Source of the DNA: Siderastrea radians
Lineage: Eukaryota; Cnidaria; Anthozoa; Scleractinia; Rhizangiidae
Reading direction: 5' to 3'
NCBI GenBank assembly: GCA_964017195.1
Contig: OZ024894.1
Location: 29,771,325 to 29,835,324, forward strand
Length of the DNA: 64,000 nucleotides
Shown: in pieces, positions 56,801 to 64,000 of the stretch
Position numbering within the stretch: the first letter of the stretch is position 1
How the letters are laid out: each line of letters opens with the position of its first letter
Made by a program: the position numbers and the translations under genes
Notes under the pieces: generated by a model
What the model was told of the DNA's origin: nothing
What the model saw: the letters and a program-made list of their open reading frames with translations, nothing else
The model's database searches: none

Positions 56801-57596
56801 GATCTCCAGTGTATCCAGTGAATCTGTACCAACCAGGCAGAAGAGTGTTGTCGCACGAGAAAGGAAGGTCACCATAATACGCTTGTGCTCGGCTGAAGTC
56901 GTCGATGGATGTGTAGTTGGAACATTCTGTGAACGTTTTCAAAACAAAATTATAGCCATGACACAACTATGTTCAAAGCACTCAATGGATCACTGAGATC
57001 TGAGCATGATACACACGTTCAGTCTGAATTTCAAGGAAGTTAAGGAAATGTTAACTTGATGTTGATACATGTGCGGTTTCCACGTTTGGCTGCGTTTCTG
57101 TTTACAGTTCTTTAACTACTTAAAATCGCACATCCATACGGAGTACACATAGTGGTATGGAAACTTGTTTAAAAATTTCTTTCTACAAAGGGGTTTGATA
57201 TCTGGAGATTAAGGGTGATGCTCCTTGACAACCAGATATCAAAAAGGTTATCAATGCAAGAAGTCACGTCTGATATCAGATATCAAATTCAAAGTCAATA
57301 TCTAGAAAAGACAGAACATTTAGGAAAATACAACCCAACGGGATTAAGACGACCAAACGACTAAAATTAGTTGAAGGACATCATTAACAACGGTCAATAA
57401 TCGTTTGTTTGGGTTACGGCGACCAATCTCTTTCCTTTATTTTAACGGATAATCACGTCGTTCTCAACTTACAAACAGGGACGATGAGCTGCTAATTATT
57501 TGGACAGCGTTACTTACCATCATTTCCTTGTACTTGTACGCTGAACTGACCTAATAAAAGTATACCTTCAAGTGCGACTAAATATACTTTCCTCAT
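50572..57596 (-). CDS. Type I receptor with D8C ectodomain and tyrosine-motif tail (six exons assigned)
   Basis: Exons in order: signal peptide (57596-57518), D8C domain (56926-56552), Thr-rich stalk (56101-56021), transmembrane (53485-53321), tail 1 (51542-51371), last exon (50841-50572, TGA). The first four join in phase 1, typical of shuffled extracellular exons. The D8C domain is that of uromodulin/GP2/OIT3. The tail carries GGYALL, ITYASL (an ITIM-type sequence), GDYENEI, SVYVNQI and EYENV, suggesting SH2-domain docking. Tail exon 1 needs phase 2, but the TM exon ends in phase 1, so at least one small exon between 53,321 and 51,542 is unaccounted for. A role in innate recognition or cell-cell signalling is inference. 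The gene ends 58 bases before the 8.4-kb TIR segment. Confidence 0.7.
51371..51542 (-). CDS. Receptor tail exon 1
   Basis: 172 bases between TTGCAG and GTACGT, starting in phase 2 and ending in phase 0. It contains AAEVARALWLSNET and EGGYALLNPQ. The paralogous exon at 61786-61957 has the same length and phases. Confidence 0.75.
53321..53485 (-). CDS. Receptor transmembrane exon
   Basis: 165 bases between TTCAACAG and GTAACA, phase 1-1. A short Thr/Lys-rich juxtamembrane part is followed by a strong TM segment (LVIWLIGAMFVAVLIAVVF) and a basic stop-transfer RSKVRKQ. Confidence 0.8.
53486..56020. other. Receptor intron with repeats
   Basis: No exon recognised. ORFs at 54,680-55,170 on both strands mirror each other and look like a repeat containing GGCGGGCTTTGCCCGC. 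A palindromic CTTTGA/TCAAAG array lies at 55,397-55,705. Confidence 0.5.
55397..55705. repeat. Array of palindromic CTTTGA...TCAAAG sites
   Basis: Imperfect ~18-20-bp palindromes such as CTTTGATTCGCATCAAAG (55397), CTTTGACAGGCGAATCAAAG (55438) and CTTTGACGCGCATCAAAG (55493) recur, with at least four looser ones after them. CTTTGAT/ATCAAAG is also the core TCF/LEF site. Position: intron between stalk and TM exons. Confidence 0.75.
56021..56101 (-). CDS. Receptor stalk exon
   Basis: 81 bases between a TTTCAG acceptor and GTAACT donor, phase 1-1. It encodes a Thr/Ser/Lys-rich linker (PTKETSATQTKAGN) suited to a glycosylated stalk. Confidence 0.65.
56552..56926 (-). CDS. Receptor D8C-domain exon
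   Basis: 375 bases between TTCACAG and GTAAAA, phase 1-1. The order is CSNYTSIDD, FSCDNTLLPGWYRFTG, CVDMYYCGTHAPGWL, GGHPLLADGVVQRKVCF, CCHNST, LNCGEFYVYHL and CKSRYCG, the full cysteine framework of the uromodulin/OIT3-type D8C domain. Confidence 0.88.
56927..57517. other. Receptor intron 1
   Basis: 591 bases from GTAAGTA to TTCACAG, no other content recognised. Confidence 0.6.
57518..57596 (-). CDS. Receptor signal-peptide exon
   Basis: ATG at 57596; 26 codons and one base to a GTAAGTA donor. MRKVYLVALEGILLLGQFSV is a basic start plus a hydrophobic core as in a secretion signal. The leftover base joins the D8C exon to give an in-frame Glu codon. Confidence 0.75.
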
Positions 57597-58235
57597 CGTG
57601 TGTGAATTTCACTGTTTTAGAATGATCAGTGGTCAGATGTATACAACAGGGAAAATGTTAATTGTTTGACTGTACATCCGGGTATACAACAAGTAAAATG
57701 GTACTTATGGGACTGAACATCCGGTGGGCAGTAATTGTTGGGTAGGGTATCAGCTTAGGATGCGTTTTTTCCGCTTACGTAACATAGACCTTGTTAATAT
57801 CGTAATAGAGACAGTTGAAACGGGTCAGATAGACGAATAAATCCACTGAAGGAAGACTGAAAGGTACCAAACATAAATACTAACCGTTGGAATTGACTAA
57901 AGAAAATAGTGTGGAAAGCGAAAGTCACATAATACACAAAGGTGTTTGTCGCGTGATTAACAAATTTATGTCATACAGGAACTTGAAAGTGAAACATGCC
58001 CCAATTTTATTTTCTAGTCATTTTTGTTTTGTCTTTCCGGTTTTTTTTCCTAAGACGTTACTCGTGGCTAATTTTGTTATGGCACTAAGTGTTTAAAATA
58101 AATAAATAAATAAATAAATAAAATAAAGTGAAATAAAAACTAAAAAAAAATCGTGTGATGTAACTAAATTATGCGTGACAAAAGGCACTAAATTGTGCGG
58201 GACAAAAGGCAAAACAAGAGTGGAAGCGAACTTAA
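57597..58235. other. Region upstream of the receptor gene
   Basis: Probable promoter side of the receptor. No clear TATA was assigned. A short (AAAT)n microsatellite lies at about 58,098-58,125. Confidence 0.4.
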
Positions 58236-59265
58236 GGTGTTTCGATACAGTTTTTTGGGACCATACCTAACTTTTTGAATCGGCTCTTAGACAGTCCTTT
58301 CCTTGTCAGATCAAAGTGAAATTTGCAATACTTGTTGGCTTTGGATTGAACTTTAGCGTGGTTTACATTTTATGAAAATCGGTATTTCCATGACAAGGAT
58401 AAACAAAAAACCTCGAAAACACTAAAATTGAAATTTTCCGCGATCCAGATTTCACTTTGAAAAGCAAATACCAACATCTTAAATTGTGGTGTATGGCACA
58501 CAAAATATACAAGAACAAAAAAATTCTGTATGTTTGTTTTGAAGTAAATCGCAAAAACATTTCCAACCTTAGTTTTTGCATAGTAATAGTAAATGCACCG
58601 AAAAATAATCAATGGCTCGAAAATACTTTCAAAATGTGTCGTTTACTTACTATTTTACGCCTAGAAAGTTTTGTTGAAACTGGTGTTCGCGATCTCGAGA
58701 ACCAACTGTTTTTCTAAGATCATTCGCGTAATAATTTTGTGGTAATTTTTGAATTTGAGCGTTTTTGCGAAAATCTTAAGAACGGCTCGATGGATTTTTT
58801 TTAAAACATTAACACGCGTGCTTGACGATGTGTCCAATTTTAGTATTGAGTCTTATTAACATTGATTTACTGGAACACTTTTAGATTTAACGCTAAAGAG
58901 GACGTATGAACCGACGGAAAAGCTTGCGTTACATATTCACAGTTTGCAAATAAATGCTAATATATTCAAAGTAATGCGCAAAGCATTCCTCCGTGATTTT
59001 TACTTTTCGTTGTAATCTACAGTGCAACAAAGAACAAAGAAACCAGATAAAAATCACGAAGCAATGTGCAAAAATTAGTGTTTTGGAGGTTTTTTGTTTA
59101 TCGTTGTCATGGAAATATCGATTTTTACAAAGTGTAAACTGCGCTAAAGTTCAATCCAATACCAAAAAGTACTGCAAATTTCACGTTGATCCGACCAGAT
59201 AAAGACCGTCTAAGAACCGATTTTAAAAGTGGGGTATGGTCCCAAAAAAACTGTATCGAAACACC
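58236..59265. mobile_element. TTAA-flanked element with ~190-bp TIRs
   Basis: GGTGTTTCGATACAGTTTTT at the left matches the right end in reverse, and TTAA stands directly outside both ends (58232-58235, 59266-59269). The inverted similarity continues for about 190 bases each side, including AGTTCAATCCAA-type and CATGACAA-type blocks. The 0.65-kb centre has no transposase. Target site and length suit a non-autonomous piggyBac- or Kolobok-like element. Confidence 0.85.
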
Positions 59266-59269
59266 TTAA

Positions 59270-60586
59270 AGCGAGCGTAATTTACTTACGAAAGCTGGCA
59301 TCTGATAACACTCATAGGATTATTTTTAATACACATCAAAATTGAGTCCAAGAAACTGTAGAGTTGGCAGAAGATAATTCTTTTGTTAAATTACCGTTGT
59401 AGCCTCCAAAAAATGTGTGTTTTTTCTTTTTTTTTTTAACAAGGGAAACAAGAAGCTGCCTAGATTGATACTTACAGTGAGAAGGTCATCTCATACAGTT
59501 CATGTTTGGACCATATTTTTTTTTTTGTTTGGGATAGTAGTCACGTCAGAAAGACAGGATGCAGACACAGCATTGGCTGCATTTGGCAAAAAAAAAAAGA
59601 AAACAGTAAGCGATCGTTGATAATGATATGGAAACCAGGATAAACAACTGGGCCCGGTTGCTCAAAGCAGGATTAAGCTAACCCAGGATTAGTGTCAATT
59701 TTAAATTCAATATTACAGTCAAACGATACGGATTCCTGTAAATAATTTTCGCCCCACATTTTGACTTTGGATGCTTTCAAACTGCCACTTGAAATATGCT
59801 GTGAAAACTCTTTTCAGTAAGAGAAACAGGAACCTTGGTTAAATTTTAATCCCAGGTCAGAACTAATTGGCTTTCGAACAGCTGGGCCCTGCTTGCACTC
59901 TACGTACTCGTTGTATTTGACGGTCAATGGCCGAGTCGCTCCTTGTCATCTTTCCATAATGATATGATCGCTTTCGTTTTGTTTGTTTGTTGCTTGTTTT
60001 TTGTTTTGTTTTGTTTTGTTTTTCAGGGACCATGCGATGGTTGCTGATCAGTATAAAGAATGATATATATCTTAACGAATTTGAAAACAAGAAACACACA
60101 CACACACAAACACTTTGCTGCTCTATTCAGAATGAAGCCTTCCGCGGCCCCCCAAAGCACAGCGCCATGCTCCTCAGAGATCAAGCTTTGCGGCCCCTGG
60201 TGAAGGTTGCATGGGTCATGGATCACATTAAGAGGGGGGGGAGGGGTAGGCTTAGAAATAGCTGTGGTAAGCAAAAGCTATGAACTCGAAAGACAGACTG
60301 CTTGTGAACTGGCAAAAAGGAGAGGTTCAAGCGAATTAGACCACAAGGAAACAGAAGAATGCATGAGGCTATGTCGTGGAGAAGACAACAGTACTTGCAA
60401 TTAAGGTATTGCACTTGATGTACTCGCTGATCGATCTATATTCTGGTCCAATTTGAAGTCAGTCTACACGTGGCTAGTATTTTCATCATTTTTGGTGCTA
60501 CTAGTTTTAGTATTTTTTCAGCATTTTTCAGTATTTTCAGTGTTTCAGAATTTGTGTGTATTTTTTTGCTATATATCATTTTCACT
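59270..60586. other. Host non-coding DNA
   Basis: Poly-T and CACACA tracts and a TTTTGTTTTG run; no exon recognised. Confidence 0.45.
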
Positions 60587-60892
60587 CTAGCCAAAAATGA
60601 TGAACTGCAATGACACAAACAAGGGGGTAGGTATTTGGTTAACATATATGGGTGATTCATGCTTCGCGTTCCCCGTGGAATTCTCCGGGCCCTGTGTGAG
60701 TAAGCTTGCGGGTGACTTATTAATGGTTTTATCATATTCCAACTGATTAACGAGGGCTGTAAAAACAAATTTGTTTTGATACATCTGATCTGTTTCTTCC
60801 CCTGGGAACGAAGCTCCTGTAGAGGATTTTTTCAACCTTTCACCTTCGCCAGGCGCAACAAGTGATGTATATGTGCGGTCATCGTTCGTCTC
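60587..60892 (-). CDS. Paralogous receptor last exon
   Basis: After a TTTACAG acceptor (phase 0) the exon encodes DRTYTSLVAPGEGE, MYQNKF, LEYDKTI and PIYVNQIPTP, parallel to the last exon at 50572-50841. The end differs: where the other gene reads PEYENV, this one runs PLFVSLQFIIFG to a TAG, losing the final tyrosine motif. The ITIM-type residue before the first Tyr is Arg rather than Ile, so the inhibitory motif is not canonical. Confidence 0.7.
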   Translation of the reverse strand, partial: ETNDDRTYTSLVAPGEGERLKKSSTGASFPGEETDQMYQNKFVFTALVNQLEYDKTINKSPASLLTQGPENSTGNAKHESPIYVNQIPTPLFVSLQFIIFG

Positions 60893-61785
60893 CTGTAAAT
60901 AGTTGTACCGAAAACAGAAATTTCTTCCTGTTATAAGAGAGGTAAACAAATGACAACCAAAACAGGTAAACGAGAAATAATAATTCAATATTCAATTGTT
61001 TATTTTATTTATTTATTTATTTATATATTCATTTATTTATTTATTTATTTGTTTATTCATTAATATTAAATATAAGGGATAAAGAGGAAATAAGTTATTG
61101 GAAGTAAGTTGCAAATAGGCCTCTCTTGCTTAAGAACTTAGAAATATATTTTTTATCATATAAACGCAAAAAAAGCTAACAAATAACAAGTACCAAGGCG
61201 TATTTTACACAGAGTTATGTGCTTGTAAGAAATGAAATAGGAGTTGCTTAGCTAACTTCAAAGGGCACTGTCCATCAGTTTAGACTATCAAAAGAGGTAC
61301 GTGTTTGATAGAAGCCCAAAATAATGCTCCAGGGTCGCCACAACTGGCTATTTCGGCTGAGCTTTTTTTTCCTCTTAAAAACTCATCGCCACTTGTTCTT
61401 GTTTAAAATTTCGTTGATTTCCGTTAGTGCTCTAGAGACAATAGATGCATGTTTGAGTTCGGTATTAAGATATAAGTTTAGCATACTTTTCTGGCCAAAA
61501 ATACAAAAATCTCTATGACATTTCCTCTTCACGTAAATCAAATCTTCGTCATTCTCAGAAAAAAGCTAAACTCACGAACAAAAGCCCAAGTGCGCGAAAA
61601 GCCTTGTCCCTTACTTCATCAGTAGCTTAATAGAAGAAAATATATAACATCGTTTACTTGGCGAAAATCGATTTTGAAAGAACCGTCAAGAATAAAGAAC
61701 TTGCTATGAAGGTTAATTTGTGCACAAAAGTAGTCTTTCAAGCCACGAGGCCATTACAACAGAAATGATTTAGAGGTTGCCTTAC
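60893..61785. other. Intron of the paralogous gene
   Basis: Contains a TTTA-rich microsatellite at about 61,000-61,060. Confidence 0.5.
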
Positions 61786-61957
61786 CATCACTGTATGTGA
61801 ATTTAACAACGCATATCCGACTTCCTGCCTCAAATACTGGGACCTTCGTTGGGTCACATGTTCGTTTTCAGTGTCATCAGTGTCACTAGCAATCCAAAGC
61901 TGCCGCGCTGTATCTGCTGGCTTCAACAACAATTCTTCTGGCTTTTCAATTTGATTC
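61786..61957 (-). CDS. Paralogous receptor tail exon 1
   Basis: 172 bases between GTTTAG and GTAAGG with the same phases as 51371-51542. It contains DTARQLWIASDT and EVGYALLNSHTVM, clearly homologous. The signal peptide, ectodomain and TM exons of this gene were not found in the remaining 2 kb and probably lie beyond the window. Confidence 0.75.
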
Positions 61958-64000
61958 CTAAACTTCATGACCTGTTTCTATAAATCCTATTCCTGGATCT
62001 GTACTTATGCTAGTGTAGGTCTAGAGAATTGGGGCAAACAATGATATGTACAGTTGAGTGAGGAAAGATTAAAAATAAATTGTTACTAGCTGTAGCAGGT
62101 ATTTTAAGGTCTGTTGTTATGTTATATTATGTTATATTTTGTTTTATTTTTTTTTGGCGGGGGGAGGGGGGTTGGTGGGGGGCACACCACTTTCCCATGT
62201 GTCACAATTATTAAAAGTCCCTGGATGTTTTTCCATAACAGTGATAACAATAACAGTTTCAAAATAATAACTGCGAGGATCTTCTTTACATTTAATTCTT
62301 CATTCCGCAGTTCAAATATATGAATTTCATATATTCATAATTTCAATAACAGTTTCGTTAAACCGCAGTTTAGTCCATTTGGTACAATTTTAAATTGCCA
62401 TATACTATAATATTTGAGTTCAACATTGTGGTAGAACAAGGTTGAAATGCTGCAGATTTTATTCCAGTTTTAATACTGTGACTTCGGCATCATGCACGAG
62501 GCCAGAGTGATGGTGAAGGAAAGAGAACCGTCAAACTCACGCATTGGACAAATGCCAAAGGCAAGCCCGTAAAGTGACATTTCTTCGTTGGGACGTTATT
62601 CTTAGGCGACTTTTAGATGTTCCTGTTAAGCGCCCGGAAACCACTGCTTTTCTTGGGCAATCGAATTAAGTGCTGTGAAGTGAAACTTGCAACCAGTAGC
62701 ATGGCCAACAATTAGAACGCTGAGGATGAAATCACGATGTCAGCAAGGGGAAACCGGTCGTCTCGCCTACGACATATTTTGTTTTTGTTTCTGTCTGCTA
62801 ACGTCTTAAATGCCGAAAGTAAATGAATTATATACTATTTTTCGTTCTTAAAGCGTGTTACCCTGGGAAAAGAAAAAGCAACATATTTAATCTGTCGTTC
62901 TCTAAGCGCGTCAAAGGTTAACCAACTGGCCTTGGGCGAAAAGACTCGTAGGCGATACGACCGCTAGCCTGCGCGCAGACGTCTGGGAGACTAAACGACC
63001 GCAAGCTTAGGAAGCAATAGTTTGCTCAGTCTTGGTGCAAATTCAGACGGCAAAGCGAATGGCCTGTTCAGAGGACAGATTATTAGACTGCGACCAGTCT
63101 CTCTTTTGCTCTAAAATCCGTGCAGAACGAAGCGCAAATAACGAGCGCGAGCGAGCACGATTTGAGACTGCGCGCAGTCTAACAGATTATGTGAACGAGA
63201 GTTTTATCTTTTTTGTTACTGTTACTGTTTATTTCTTTCGTAGAGAAAGCGTATCGCGTTTCGGTGAATAATTCTCGATATATTCGCGACTTTTTTGAAA
63301 ACGGGAGAAAGACCATGTTGTACTTATAGATTCTCTTCAAGTATTTCTCTCAGAACGTCCGATCACATACCAACAAATGACCTCTCCGGAAAAAAGGAGA
63401 GGCGGTAAAACCGCTCGCGAGCGCTACGATCCTCTAGAGAAATAAGAGGCTATTCATAGCCTATTATCTTATTGTTTGTTAATCCACAAAAATAAGTTTG
63501 CCGTTGCGATCAACTTGCAAAAAGGTCTGTGATATTTATTCAACAACAGTGTGTTTCCGGTAACAGAAAAGCTTTGTTGACAGCGAAAGCGGCGGAATTT
63601 AACACCTATTGCTTTCGCGGCGCCTTGATCAAAATTCAAATATGAAAGGAATGCGGGGTCCACAACCCCGCATTCCTTAATGTACTTCCAGTTAGACCCC
63701 GTAGCGTCTCGTCATGCTGCTCTCGTGCTTAAACGTTATCACGATTTTGGCATCACAGCGATAAAGGAACTTTTACTGAAATGGGAACATAGTTTCAAAT
63801 TTCAATTCGTGATTGTTGTTGTTTTGAAGACGAAGTTTATCTACAAAGGAAAGCGGTGTAATTGGTTGAATAACTGTACGAGTCAACAAAATAAAACATA
63901 TATGATAATAATAAAATAAATAAAATAACAAATTAATCAATTAATATAAAAACTGAAATTGTTTGAAATATTTTATCGAAAAAAAAAACTGCTGAAGGTG
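61958..64000. other. Host non-coding DNA
   Basis: A T-run and G-rich block near 62,145-62,180. 63,400-63,680 holds short inverted blocks (GGAATGCGGGGT / ACCCCGCATTCC at 63,649-63,676, and AGAGGC-type hairpins). No exon recognised. Confidence 0.45.

Overview
The window looks like an invertebrate genome, most likely a cnidarian such as a coral or anemone, carrying two different endogenous DNA-virus elements next to each other at its left end. The assignment rests on adenovirus/polinton/adintovirus-type genes embedded in AT-rich animal DNA with small phase-1 exons, a D8C-domain receptor, a C-type lectin exon, a CR1/L2-like LINE fragment and many terminal-inverted-repeat (TIR) elements. The species cannot be read from the sequence.

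Element 1 (about 1-9,250, GC-rich, left end outside the window): overlapping plus-strand ORFs for a cut C-terminus, a two-transmembrane protein, a very basic core-like peptide, a conserved LKxxIPxTP-type basic protein, a CxxC mini-protein, a Pro/Lys-rich protein and a phospholipase A2-type capsid protein. Then come 28-bp repeats, a minus-strand Arg-rich repeat gene with a reading-frame break, a divergent double-TATA promoter and a 1,367-codon protein-primed family B DNA polymerase with one in-frame stop. Beyond lie degenerate tandem repeats and an inverted fragment of the polymerase gene.

Element 2 (about 9,277-18,870, AT-rich): a nearly complete virion module. The minus strand carries a DUF5679-like mini zinc protein, an adenain-type protease, a core/minor capsid protein, a double-jelly-roll major capsid protein, a small basic protein, a penton-like protein and a coiled-coil protein with PPxY. 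The plus strand, starting from a central divergent region, carries a packaging ATPase, a fibre, two tiny ORFs and a second member of the two-transmembrane family. A VLTF3-like zinc transcription factor on the minus strand closes the set. Most start codons carry the same upstream signature (TCTAA[A/C], then TCATATATATG). The protease is the exception: it has no ATG, and its frame opens at an A9 run inside the upstream gene, suggesting expression by -1 frameshifting. No integrase or polymerase was seen in element 2 and no integrase in the visible part of element 1. Repeats and a 59-bp hairpin lie at the right edge.

Host DNA (about 18,900-64,000) is mostly non-coding and repeat-rich. Supported gene parts are a C-type lectin exon (22.35-22.77 kb, minus), a six-exon partial model of a type I receptor (57.6 to 50.6 kb, minus: signal peptide, D8C domain, Thr-rich stalk, TM segment, tail with an ITIM-like ITYASL and other tyrosine motifs), and two tail exons of a paralogue (61.96-60.59 kb, minus). 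Between them lie TTAA-flanked TIR elements, a large inverted duplication around a LINE remnant, a 2-kb element with perfect 30-bp TIRs, an 8.4-kb TIR-bounded segment ending just beyond the receptor stop codon, and an intronic array of palindromic CTTTGA/TCAAAG sites.
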